The translations under genes and the position numbers were made by a program. Below are positions 17,764 to 25,647 of a stretch of 64,000 nt of DNA, one piece after another. The notes below the pieces were generated by a model. It made no database searches. It had not been told where the DNA came from and saw nothing but the letters and a program-made list of their open reading frames with translations. The DNA is from Cellvibrio sp. KY-YJ-3 (GTDB lineage Bacteria > Pseudomonadota > Gammaproteobacteria > Pseudomonadales > Cellvibrionaceae), in the NCBI RefSeq assembly GCF_008806955.1, contig NZ_CP031727.1:3300001-3364000 (forward strand), given 5' to 3'. Every line of letters starts with the position of its first letter. Position 1 is the stretch's first letter.

Positions 17764-18615
17764 TTAAGCGCCTGCCCACCACTGGCGCAAAAACGCCAGG
17801 CCATCGCGCGCAAAGTCATCCTGCGTGTTGGCAAAGCGGCGCCAAATACACACCGCCTCTGCCAAACTGGAGGCATCCGGTGAAAAACTTTCAATGCCGA
17901 TAGTGCCGTCATAACCGATCTCGATCAGCCCTGCGCGCAACCCAGCCCAGTCACTATTGCCCTCACCCGGCACACCGCGATGGCTGTCTGATACTTGCAA
18001 ATGAATCAGTTTTTCACCCGCCAGAGTGATAGCGCGATGGAAATCAGTCTCCTCGATATTCATATGAAAACTATCCAGTGAAATACCCAGATAGCGGCTG
18101 TCCGCCTGCTGCAGAAAACGTTGCGCATCCGCAACGGTATTGATCATGTCGGTTTCAAAGCGGTTGAGCGGCTCCAGCCCCAAATGCACACCACAATTGC
18201 CGGCGGTTTGCGCCAATTGTGCAAGGCTCGCGACGGATCTATCCCACTCCGCAGAGCGCAGGGATTCCGTTGCCAGGCGCGCTTTAGCGACCGGCGCGTA
18301 CAGCGGGCCCACCACACAAGGCGACCCCAGCCCTTCTGCTAGCACAAGACAAGACTCAAAGTAATGAAACGCCTGTTTGCGCGTGGCGAGACTCCCTGCA
18401 CTCAGGTCGCGCTCTTTGGTAACGGCGGCGCAAATCACCGCCGTTAGGCCCAAGTCCGTTAAGACCGGCTTTAGTTTTTCTACCGAGAAGTGGCTCGGGT
18501 CCTCCACCGGCAGTTCGACAAAATCGAAGCCTAGTCCTGCAATTTTTTCGAGCAGTGTGATTTGCTGGTCGGTAAAGGGAGAGGTCCAGAGCCAGGTACT
18601 AGCGCCAAATTTCAT
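17764..18615 (-). CDS. Sugar phosphate isomerase/epimerase (AP-endonuclease-2-type TIM barrel)
   Basis: TIM-barrel protein of 283 aa of the xylose isomerase-like family, which includes keto-sugar epimerases, hydroxypyruvate isomerase-like and inosose dehydratase-like enzymes. Seen: MKFGASTWLW start, FVELPVEDP, a glutamate-bearing LGLEPLNRFE strand, SLDSFHMNIEE with Asp and His, HLQVSDSHRG and a final GIESFSPD glutamate, which together are the usual metal-binding Glu/Asp/His/Glu set. The ATG at 18615 is preceded by AGGAG at a slightly long spacing; the longer TTG-started reading is less likely. It is first in the operon with the Gfo/Idh/MocA protein and the ThuA fusion. The substrate is unknown; a keto-sugar is the best guess. 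Confidence 0.85.
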   Translation of the reverse strand: MKFGASTWLWTSPFTDQQITLLEKIAGLGFDFVELPVEDPSHFSVEKLKPVLTDLGLTAVICAAVTKERDLSAGSLATRKQAFHYFESCLVLAEGLGSPCVVGPLYAPVAKARLATESLRSAEWDRSVASLAQLAQTAGNCGVHLGLEPLNRFETDMINTVADAQRFLQQADSRYLGISLDSFHMNIEETDFHRAITLAGEKLIHLQVSDSHRGVPGEGNSDWAGLRAGLIEIGYDGTIGIESFSPDASSLAEAVCIWRRFANTQDDFARDGLAFLRQWWAGA

Positions 18616-18724
18616 GGGATCAACGAACTCCTGCTTCAACAATTATTATGATGTGGTGCCATGCTAGCCTGCCCGCTCCGGCTGGCGCTTGTACCCTACC
18701 GTAATAAAATTGTACGATTCCGAC

Positions 18725-19459
18725 ATGAACCATTTTGATGATTGGCTAACCCAGCTAGATCCACGACACTCGCCAGCACAGCTTTTCGACTACATGCCCA
18801 ACGTGATGTATTTTGTGAAAGACTGCGAAGGCCGCATCATGACTGGTAATCAGGCGTTTGCGGAACGCTGTGGTTGCCGCTCGCCGGATGAGCTTTTTGG
18901 TAAACGTGATGAGGAGCTTTTTCCGCTCTACATGGCAGAGAAATTTCGCCGCGATGACGAACTTTTACTAAAAAATGGCACATCTTTACTAAATTTAATT
19001 GAACTGTTTCCGACCCGCGAAGGACTACCGGAATGGTTTATTACGCAAAAACTTCCGCTCTTTGAACGCAGCGGAAAAATTCATGGACTTTGCGGCATAG
19101 TGCAAAGTTATGAGCGAATGTTGGACTACTCGCAAAATCCGCTATTTCAAGTGGTTCAATATATTCGCTCACATTATGCGGAGCATTTGAGCGTCCCCGA
19201 TATTGCCAAACAATTTGGTTTTTCCGAACGACAACTTGAACGTCGTTTCGCCGACACCTTTCGTATTAGCCCATCGCAATATTTAATTCGCTTGCGCGTG
19301 CTAATTGCCAGTGATCGTCTGAAATACACCATCGAACCTATTGCCGATATCGCCATCGACTGTGGCTTTTACGATCACAGCAATTTCATTCACCACTTCA
19401 AACGCATTTTGGGAATGACGCCGCTGGTGTATCGCAAGCGTTACCGCACTACTGGGTGA
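18725..19459 (+). CDS. PAS-domain AraC-family transcriptional regulator
   Basis: Regulator of 244 aa. Seen: an N-terminal PAS-like sensor at about 18-130 (FDYMPNVMYFVKDCEGRIMT, then NQAFAERCG) and a C-terminal AraC double helix-turn-helix at about 145-240 (LSVPDIAKQFGFSERQLERRF, then IADIAIDCGFYDHSNFIHHFKR). The ATG at 18725 is favoured over a TTG 12 codons earlier because the PAS fold starts shortly after it. It is divergent from the isomerase/oxidoreductase/ThuA operon, 109 bases between starts, and probably activates that operon in response to a small ligand. It also flanks the mobile element and would have been the gene upstream of mutS before insertion. Confidence 0.88.
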   Translation: MNHFDDWLTQLDPRHSPAQLFDYMPNVMYFVKDCEGRIMTGNQAFAERCGCRSPDELFGKRDEELFPLYMAEKFRRDDELLLKNGTSLLNLIELFPTREGLPEWFITQKLPLFERSGKIHGLCGIVQSYERMLDYSQNPLFQVVQYIRSHYAEHLSVPDIAKQFGFSERQLERRFADTFRISPSQYLIRLRVLIASDRLKYTIEPIADIAIDCGFYDHSNFIHHFKRILGMTPLVYRKRYRTTG

Positions 19460-19751
19460 TCACATCGATCTCTGCATAACCCACACTGTTATTTGCGGAA
19501 GTATTTTGCAGAGCACGTAACAGCCCCAAGTGTAAAACTTGCGTTCTAATCCAGATTATTTCTGGGTTTGAGCCAGCTCAAAATCATGACATAACATTGA
19601 AAATCGAGGGGCGCCGCCAAGCACCAGACTGTGGGATAATGCCCAACTCTTATTTGGGCCAAGTCATCAGCGCAGCGAAACCAGCACCTTGCAGCCCGCC
19701 AACAATAGAATTATTTATATATAAATCAATTACTTAAAAGACATTTACACA

Positions 19752-19838
19752 ATGAATGCAATAGAGCCAACAGATCAGCACACACCGATGATGCAAAGGT
19801 GTTTACCATTTATATTTCAACAACTTATAGAATAAATA
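19752..19838 (+). pseudogene. mutS: Stranded native 5' end of mutS at the left end of the mobile element
   Basis: An ATG at 19752 opens a frame of 28 codons whose first fifteen read MNAIEPTDQHTPMMQ, then diverge and stop at 19836-19838. The intact mutS at 34628 reads [20 protein letters not shown], so both share QHTPMMQ. The two DNA copies share CCGATGATGCA at the point of divergence (19785-19795 and 34658-34668). The sequence upstream also matches: TATATAAATCAATTA lies 70 bases before the Met-Met codons here and 69 bases before them at the intact gene. This is the original mutS promoter and start, cut off from its gene by the element. It could still be transcribed and make a short peptide. 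Confidence 0.85.
19785..19795. repeat. attL core (left end of the integrative element)
   Basis: CCGATGATGCA, an 11-base perfect match to 34658-34668, placed in the same mutS codons at both ends. Chromosome lies to the left (AraC regulator, native mutS start) and element sequence to the right. Recombination between the two copies would restore a MutS beginning [21 protein letters not shown]. The exact crossover base within the repeat cannot be seen. Confidence 0.75.
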
Positions 19839-19854
19839 CGAAAAACCCACACAA

Positions 19855-19869
19855 AAACCTACACTTAAA
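19855..19869. repeat. Integrase arm-type repeat, left end
   Basis: AAACCTACACTTAAA is a perfect copy of 34498-34512, in the same orientation. It follows a shorter related AAACCCACAC a few bases earlier and lies 70 bases inside the left core. Position and orientation at both ends fit binding sites for the N-terminal arm-binding domain of the integrase. Confidence 0.7.
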
Positions 19870-19913
19870 AATTTGAAAGTCATTGTAATCTCATAGGCTT
19901 TCATGAAATTTCA

Positions 19914-20175
19914 TTTGTCATGTATCTTTGTGCTCGTATTACTTCACGATGAGCAGTATGGTCTCACCGCTGTAGAGTTCGCATTGGAAACCGATTCCAC
20001 CTCCAAACAAATCGTGATCCATCTCCTGAGTCGATTAGCAGAGGGAACACACATCCCGCCGATTGAAGTACCGCCTGCATTGGCGCTGAGAGTTGAACCA
20101 CTCGCTAGCGTCAATCGCTACGACAACCTGCGAGCACAAATCATAGGTACACACGGAGGGCACCATGCACACTAA
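19914..20175 (+). pseudogene. istA: IS21-family istA remnant (C-terminal fragment)
   Basis: Only the last ~85 residues of an IS21-type transposase remain. The part from LLHDEQYGLTAVEFALE through ALRVEPLASVNRYDNL matches the C-terminal tail of IstA proteins, and the stop at 20173-20175 overlaps the start of the istB remnant at 20165, the usual IS21 arrangement. The catalytic DDE domain is absent; the fragment begins next to the element's left-end repeats, so the left half of the IS has been lost. Not functional. Confidence 0.8.
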
Positions 20176-20855
20176 TCCCATGATCCCCGCACTGAAATAA
20201 CTCACACTCTATAACATGACCCAAGCACTGAACGATCTTGCTGAACAGGATGCACTGGCATTCCAGAAGAGCACTGGCATCCTTGATCATTTACTCAAAG
20301 CAGAGCTGGCCGAGCGCGAGGTGCGTTCGGTAGCCTATCAACTGAAGACCGCTAAATTCCCCCACCTATCGTGATATCAGTGGTTTTGATTTTACGAGCA
20401 GCATGGCCAATGAGACATTGATCCGGCAATTGTGTGCAGGTGACTTTATGGATAGCGCACAGAATGTTGTACTTGTCGGTGGCCCCGGTACGGGTAAAAC
20501 CCATCTCGCCAGTGCCATCGGCATTCAAGTGATTGAACAGCTGCATCGCCGTGTCCGGTTCTTCTCGACAATTGAATGAGTGAATGCGTTGGAGAAAGAA
20601 AAGCAACAAGGTAAAGCTGGGCAAATTGCGTCGCGCTTGATGCATACCGACTTGGTGATTCTGGATGAGATGGGTCATTTACCCTTCAGTCAAACCGGTG
20701 GTGCGCTGTTGTTTCACTTGATGGGCAATTTGTACGAATGCACCAGCATGATCATCACCACCAATCTCAGCTTTGCCGAATGGTCGAAGGTATTTGGTGA
20801 TACAAAGATGACAACGGCATTGTTGGATCGAGTTACCCACACCCCAAACCCGTAA
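20165..20855 (+). pseudogene. istB: IS21-family istB remnant (helper ATPase, multiply broken)
   Basis: IstB-type AAA+ helper of IS21 transposition, degraded. Seen: the start at 20165, an in-frame TAA at 20198-20200, the N-terminal segment to about 20355, then a one-base gain in a run of C near 20358-20363 that shifts the frame. Next comes the Walker A region VLVGGPGTGKTHLAS, an in-frame TGA at 20577-20579 in place of a normal codon, then the Walker B region [12 protein letters not shown] and [11 protein letters not shown]. The frame ends early at [11 protein letters not shown] without the normal C-terminus. A TGGGTCAGTTTTAAATGC stretch at about 20871 looks like the right end of such an IS. 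Four independent lesions make it a clear pseudogene. Confidence 0.88.
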
Positions 20856-20879
20856 AATAAACCATCCAGGGTGGGTCAG

Positions 20880-21379
20880 TTTTAAATGCAAATCAACAGA
20901 CTGCTCGTAGATCGTAGCGAATTGGCAAGTTAGATGCGGTAGAGGGTTGTTTTTCTGAGTTGCGCGCAATCCGCTCAGAGCCGTCGTTTGGCCCTGACGT
21001 CTGAAAAGTTTGCGGTGAGCCAGCCTATTTCAGGGGGATATTCGAAAGTTGGGATTGGATTCGCTCAATAAGCTTAGCGACAGGACTGAATTGGCGATGG
21101 CTCGAGATTTGATTACGACCTAACTAGCTCGTCTAACTCAGGGGAGGAACATTTTGAAATAGGAAATTAAGTCTAGACCTAAATTCCTGTGCAATGCCCT
21201 ACTTTTTTGTAGACGTTGCACCGGCCGAGGCGCCCTCTTCCTTCGCGCCAATCTTAATCGTTATCGAGTCTTTCGTTGTAGGGTGAATATTTAATCAATT
21301 GGCGCTTGAATTATGAAAAGCCCGCCTCATATACTCCATTTAAAGATTAATTTCTGAGACATGGAGTTGATAATAACAA
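20880..21379. other. Intergenic 0.5 kb: IS scar and cargo-operon promoter region
   Basis: No intact gene is seen. The left part is the IS21 right-end scar. On the minus strand a short open tail of about 29 codons ends in a TAG near 21199 with the residues SITIKIGAKEEGAS. It may be the remains of another cargo gene, but it is too short to identify. The right part holds the probable promoter of the four-gene cargo operon. Confidence 0.5.
21306..21335 (+). promoter_or_regulatory. Probable sigma-70 promoter of the E2-E1/JAB cargo operon
   Basis: A -35-like TTGAAT (21306-21311) and a -10-like TATACT (21330-21335) are separated by 18 bases and lie 45 bases before the ATG of the 4-TM gene. The -10 matches the consensus at five of six positions. 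Assigned by eye. Confidence 0.55.
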
Positions 21380-22159
21380 ATGAATAATTTGGGAAGACTA
21401 TTTGATGGGTATGCTCGCACCGCCCGGCTATATCCTGCGCTGCTCACTTTCGCTCCATTGGTTTGGACATTGGGTTTTCTACATCCACAACTGATCACCG
21501 GAAGTAATTCAAAGATGGTGGCGGGCCTCATTGGAGCTTTTGGCGGATTATTCCTGTTATCCAGCATCGCTCGGCATTGTGGAAAGCGGGCTGAACTTCG
21601 GCTTTTCCGCCAATGGGAAGGGGCAAGAACTACAACGTTACTTCGTCATCGAGATGACTCCATTGACCCCTTTACTAAAGCAAGGTATCACTCTGCCCTT
21701 CAAAAATTGTGTGGAAAATTGCTCACACTACCGACTGAGCAGCAAGAGTTTGCGTCTCCTGCGGAAGCTGATCTCAAGTACGAGTCGGCAACTAAGTGCC
21801 TAATTGAAAATAGAAGGACGAAAGAGTATTGGCTGGTTCACCACGAGCTCGCCTCTTACGGATTTCGACGAAATCTTTTGGGTTTAAAACCCATCGGTCT
21901 AATCATTCTTACGATTGCAATCGCAGTGAATTTGATTAGCTGGTATCACGCTCTCCATCCGATTGATGAAGGTTTAAACCAAATTTTAGAAGACGTGATG
22001 ATCAGATGGCAGCTGTATGCGTTGTTTCTCGCGAATCTTGGATATTTTGCCGTCTGGCTCTTCATTATCAACGACCGCTTTGTTTTGCACTCGGCAGATG
22101 AATATGCGGTCGCGCTTTTCAGGTCTCTGGAGAGCTCTAATCATAAGAAAGTATCGTAG
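21380..22159 (+). CDS. Four-transmembrane protein of unknown family, first gene of the E2-E1/JAB operon
   Basis: A 259-aa protein that I do not recognise as a named family. Seen: two hydrophobic helices at about 18-35 and 47-64, a ~100-residue soluble middle rich in charged residues (65-168, with RTKEYWLVHHELASYGFRR just before the third helix), and two more helices at about 170-188 and 212-230, then a short hydrophilic tail. This 2+2 layout with a cytoplasmic middle resembles membrane-acting effectors of anti-phage systems, and it is first in a tight operon with MBL, E2-E1 and JAB genes. It is therefore a plausible membrane effector or target of the modification; that is inference. The ATG is preceded by GGAG at a long spacing. 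Confidence 0.75.
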   Translation: MNNLGRLFDGYARTARLYPALLTFAPLVWTLGFLHPQLITGSNSKMVAGLIGAFGGLFLLSSIARHCGKRAELRLFRQWEGARTTTLLRHRDDSIDPFTKARYHSALQKLCGKLLTLPTEQQEFASPAEADLKYESATKCLIENRRTKEYWLVHHELASYGFRRNLLGLKPIGLIILTIAIAVNLISWYHALHPIDEGLNQILEDVMIRWQLYALFLANLGYFAVWLFIINDRFVLHSADEYAVALFRSLESSNHKKVS

Positions 22160-22209
22160 GTTCATTTTGCACAAAAGGGTTTCAATATTTTCAACTAGTG
22201 AGGAAGGTT

Positions 22210-23388
22210 ATGGGTGCAAGAATAGAGTTTTTCCCTGTAGACAATGGCGATATGACTTTGCTTACATTAAATGGTGGGCGTCGAATACTGATAGATATCA
22301 ATATTCGGAAAGCTGCGGATGACGAGAATGATTCGACTACTATCGATGTTGCCTCATTACTCCGATCAAGATTAGATCGCGATGAAGATGGACGGTTGTA
22401 TGTTGATGTATTTCTACTGACTCACCCGGATAAGGATCACTGCTCTGGATTGGAGCGACACTTTCATTTAGGCCAACCTGATGAATGGAATGAGTCCGAA
22501 GATAAAATTTTAATTAAAGAAATGTGGTCATCTCCCATTATTTTCCGGCGTCAAAAAGAGGTTGAAGGAGGTCTTTGTCCAGACGCGGACGCTTGGTGGA
22601 AAGAGGCTCGTCGGAGGGCTCGCCTGTATAAATCGGCGACGAGGAAGGAAATCATAGGGAGCGGAAATTTAATTCAAATCTTGGGCGAGGACAAGGATAA
22701 TAAAACTGACGACTTAACTGAAATCCTTGTTAAGACCAATACTGAAATCGTTAAGATTTGCGGGGTGGAAGAGGGCGATTTTCGTGCGTGGTTACTTGCC
22801 CCCCAATTGGTATGTGATGATGAACTTGAGCAACTAACAGGAAAAAACCATTCTAGCACTGTGATTCGTTTTGCGATTCATGCTGATGGTATGGACGGTG
22901 CAGGGTTATTCCTGACTGGCGGCGACGCGCAAGTGGAAAATTGGGAGCGCGTTTGGAAGCGAAACAGCGATCATCCAGATAGATTGACTTACAACGTTTT
23001 GCAAGCTCCGCACCATTGTTCCTGGCGATCTCTTTCTTACGACAGTTGGAGCGATAAAGGAGATTCTGTGAAAGTCAGTCAAGATGCGCGAGAAGCCTTG
23101 GCTCAAGCAGCAGAAAAATCTTTCATCGTCGCAAGCTGCAAGGAAATCAAAGATGACAAAGATCCTCCTTGCATCCGCGCGAAGCAGGAGTACATTGACA
23201 TTCTTTCTGCTCGTAGTGGCGAATTTCTGTGTACAGCATCTGAGTGCGAAAATGATGTGCTCACACTAGAGATAGATCGCAACGGCCCTTCAAGACCATC
23301 AAAGAAAAATAAAGGCGGGCTCTTAAGTGGCTTGGCAGCAGCGATGCCTCGAAAAGTCGAAAAGGACGGTGGCGGGCGCTATGCCTAA
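22210..23388 (+). CDS. ComEC/Rec2-like metallo-beta-lactamase-fold hydrolase
   Basis: MBL-fold protein of 392 aa resembling the nuclease-like C-terminal domain of ComEC. Seen (numbering from ATG 22210): THPDKDH, with H72, D74, D76 and H77 as the first metal motif; NHSSTVIRF, the Asn-x-x-Ser strand typical of ComEC-type MBL; LTGGDAQ with D239; and APHHCSW with H268/H269. So the metal site looks complete. The ATG at 22210 has a good AGGAAGG just upstream, preferred over GTG 22198. The C-terminal ~25 residues are Lys/Gly-rich and end in DGGGRYA, a diglycine-containing tail like that of ubiquitin-like proteins before processing. It overlaps the E2-E1 gene by 8 bases. Likely activity: phosphodiesterase or nuclease; alternatively a nucleotide-signal hydrolase. 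Confidence 0.85.
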   Translation: MGARIEFFPVDNGDMTLLTLNGGRRILIDINIRKAADDENDSTTIDVASLLRSRLDRDEDGRLYVDVFLLTHPDKDHCSGLERHFHLGQPDEWNESEDKILIKEMWSSPIIFRRQKEVEGGLCPDADAWWKEARRRARLYKSATRKEIIGSGNLIQILGEDKDNKTDDLTEILVKTNTEIVKICGVEEGDFRAWLLAPQLVCDDELEQLTGKNHSSTVIRFAIHADGMDGAGLFLTGGDAQVENWERVWKRNSDHPDRLTYNVLQAPHHCSWRSLSYDSWSDKGDSVKVSQDAREALAQAAEKSFIVASCKEIKDDKDPPCIRAKQEYIDILSARSGEFLCTASECENDVLTLEIDRNGPSRPSKKNKGGLLSGLAAAMPRKVEKDGGGRYA

Positions 23389-25168
23389 TACGCTGCTTGC
23401 CGCTCATAGCAATTTCGATAGATCGAAGGGACTGCTATCTTCTTGGTTGCGACAAAATCTTTCGTCGGTGGTGGCACTGACGAAGGATTCACTAAACCTT
23501 TACAGAGAAGGAAGATTTATCGCGGGCTGGAGCGGCAATGTTGTTGTAGATGAAAAGGTACTTGCCTTCCATATATTAATTGATTCAAAATTTCCCTATA
23601 GCGCCATAAGGCTTGCTTATAAATCTGAAAATGTATACACGAAGTGGCCTCATGTTGATGACGTAACAGGGCTACTATGCTTGCCAAAAAAAAATGCTCC
23701 AAATGGAGATGTTCACGCTGCAATTTATTCATCGTTTTTCGAAGCGATGGTTCTTATTGAGAAGTGTCAGAATCCAGATTTTTTAAAAGAAGAGTTCAGG
23801 CGAGAGTTTTTGTCCTATTGGGAGCGTCGAGAAAACATAGCTGAAGATTCCATTCCAATCCGCTCTCTTCTTGACTTGAACAACACTAATTCTAGAACTA
23901 TACAAGTTTGGCGAGGAGCTAAATACACGCTGGTTGGTGAAACTAAGGAGCAGGTTTGCTCCTGGCTTCAAAATATTGGGTTTAAAGGCGAGCCCACGTT
24001 GGAGCGAGGAATCTTTGGTTTTTTAGCGGAAGCTCCTTATCCTCCGTTTCCGCAAAATCCAAACCAACTCTTCTCGTTATTAAGCCGCTGCACAAAGAGT
24101 ATTGATGCTTTACTATCCGGGTGCCAACATACAACACGCTCACTATTCGTTTTAGCTGCAAACTCTCCTACTGGTGTGGGTGTCATTGCTATGCAGTTGA
24201 GCGCAGTCACTAAATCCAAGCTAAAAGGCTTTCGAAAAAAAACTAAGTTAAGTTCGGCATCTAAGAAGATAATCTGGAATAAATACAGTGAGCTCAAATG
24301 TCTTGCTGTAGAACGATATGAAGCAAAATGGGTTCATGGCCGAGATTTAGATCCACACCACAAACTTGTGCAGCAAGCACATATCCTAGTTCTAGGATGT
24401 GGATCTTTAGGATCACAAGTTGCAATACGCTTAGCTCAAGCAGGTGTAGGTAATTTGACATTAGTCGACCCAGAACTGTTGGTTCCCGCAAACGTCGGTC
24501 GCCACGCATTAGGCATTGACTCAGTTAATAAGTCGAAGGCTCACGAACTTGCTAAACATATTCGGTCGCGTTTTCCGCACGTAAGCCATGCCCAAGGGTT
24601 TCGCATGCCGTGGCAGACTTATTTTGAGAGAACCGTCGGATTTGACAGTGATGTAAATGTATTGGTCTCGTGTTTAGGGGAATGGCCCGCAGATGGGCAA
24701 TTAGCGGAGTGGTATGCACGAACAAAACCCACATACCCTATAGCCTTCGGCTGGCTTGATGAGCACGGAACAGCGGCTCATGCGATTGCGCTGAATAATT
24801 CCACCCCTTCATTATTTTGTATTTTGAATGAGAATGGCAACCTGAGAATTCCCGAGACGCTTTGGAAATCAGATAGAGAGAAACAAGCTGAACCTGCGTG
24901 CGGCACTCTTTTTCAACCTTATGGGCCATTGGATCTTGCTAACGCGGAGATTCTGGTTGCTCGACTATGCTTGGATATATTAAAAGGAAGTGCCAGTTTT
25001 CCGTCTCATCGAATATACGCAGGTTCGACGGAGGATATTCAGCAAGCTGGAGGAGAATGGTCAGCAACGCATTTACAAAACCGCCCGGCTGAATATCAAG
25101 GTCCTTTTGAATATTCTAGATCAGTTCCCTACTGCGGTCAGTGCCCTGTCTGCGCGGAGAAATCATGA
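23381..25168 (+). CDS. E2-E1 fusion: ubiquitin-conjugating-like plus ThiF/E1-like activating enzyme
   Basis: A 595-aa protein with the architecture of Cap2 of type II CBASS: N-terminal E2-like domain, linker, C-terminal E1 adenylation domain. Seen: WPHVDDVTGLLCLP (89-102), matching the HPN...G.(I/V)CL active-site region of E2s, so C100 is the probable E2 cysteine; a poorly conserved middle (about 165-320); then the Rossmann ATP site VLGCGSLGSQVA (337-348), D363, and NVGRHALG with R374. An EPACGT segment (C507) is the candidate E1 cysteine. The C-terminus ends in CGQCPVC (585-591), a likely zinc knuckle. The ATG at 23381 overlaps the MBL stop. Predicted to adenylate a protein C-terminus and pass it via thioesters to a target. 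No CD-NTase or ubiquitin-like gene is adjacent. Confidence 0.87.
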   Translation: MPNTLLAAHSNFDRSKGLLSSWLRQNLSSVVALTKDSLNLYREGRFIAGWSGNVVVDEKVLAFHILIDSKFPYSAIRLAYKSENVYTKWPHVDDVTGLLCLPKKNAPNGDVHAAIYSSFFEAMVLIEKCQNPDFLKEEFRREFLSYWERRENIAEDSIPIRSLLDLNNTNSRTIQVWRGAKYTLVGETKEQVCSWLQNIGFKGEPTLERGIFGFLAEAPYPPFPQNPNQLFSLLSRCTKSIDALLSGCQHTTRSLFVLAANSPTGVGVIAMQLSAVTKSKLKGFRKKTKLSSASKKIIWNKYSELKCLAVERYEAKWVHGRDLDPHHKLVQQAHILVLGCGSLGSQVAIRLAQAGVGNLTLVDPELLVPANVGRHALGIDSVNKSKAHELAKHIRSRFPHVSHAQGFRMPWQTYFERTVGFDSDVNVLVSCLGEWPADGQLAEWYARTKPTYPIAFGWLDEHGTAAHAIALNNSTPSLFCILNENGNLRIPETLWKSDREKQAEPACGTLFQPYGPLDLANAEILVARLCLDILKGSASFPSHRIYAGSTEDIQQAGGEWSATHLQNRPAEYQGPFEYSRSVPYCGQCPVCAEKS

Positions 25169-25647
25169 CCTTACGATATGAGCTTCCTCTTCAGTGGGGG
25201 ATCGTTGAGTTTTCTTCTGAAGTGTTGGAGCATTTTGAAAAATTTAAGCAGCGTCATTTTTGCTCTCTTGAAGCGGGAGGACAACTTTTCTTTACTTTGA
25301 GCAAGGACAGTACTGTCACCAAGATAACCGACGTTACCGGACCTCGAGACACTGATAAAAGAGGGCGAAATAAATACGTTCCTGATCGTGCGGCTGAAAA
25401 AGTGGAAATTTCGGAGAGGTATGAGCGTAATTTACATTTTATCGGAGATTGGCATACGCACCGCGAAAAGTCACCACGCCCATCTCCTACTGATACGACT
25501 AATATCTACGATTTGGTTCGATTAAGTGATCATGACTTACCCGGATTCCTAATGGTAATTGTTGGATTGTCAGACTTTCCGTTCGGTCTTCATGTATCGT
25601 TCCATTCTGCAACGATGTCATATATTTTATCTCCGCTGTCCGACTAA
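25165..25647 (+). CDS. JAB/JAMM metalloprotease (Cap3/BilC-like deconjugase)
   Basis: Zinc peptidase of the JAB/MPN superfamily, 160 aa. Seen: E36 in SLEAGGQLF, then GDWHTH with H97 and H99, seven residues, then SPTD with S107 and D110. This is a complete JAMM motif (E...HxH-x7-S-x2-D). Relatives cut isopeptide bonds or trim tails of ubiquitin-like proteins, and Cap3 reverses Cap2 conjugation in CBASS. The ATG at 25165 overlaps the E2-E1 stop (ATGA) and has GGAGA upstream, so it is translationally coupled. It is the last gene of the operon; the 316 bases after it hold no gene that I can see. Predicted role: precursor trimming or deconjugation of whatever the E2-E1 fusion attaches. Confidence 0.9.
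   Translation: MTLRYELPLQWGIVEFSSEVLEHFEKFKQRHFCSLEAGGQLFFTLSKDSTVTKITDVTGPRDTDKRGRNKYVPDRAAEKVEISERYERNLHFIGDWHTHREKSPRPSPTDTTNIYDLVRLSDHDLPGFLMVIVGLSDFPFGLHVSFHSATMSYILSPLSD

Noticed and set aside
19460-19750. tRNA as the integration site of the element
   Set aside because: No cloverleaf or anticodon arm was found in the flank; the shared sequences lie in the mutS start codons instead.
20580-20855. Intact small ATPase gene
   Set aside because: This is the 3' part of the broken istB, opened downstream of an in-frame TGA.
21380-25647. Type II CBASS operon
   Set aside because: The E2-E1 and JAB parts fit, but no nucleotidyltransferase (CD-NTase) domain is seen in any of the four genes or nearby; the second gene is an MBL fold by its THPDKDH and APHHCSW motifs.
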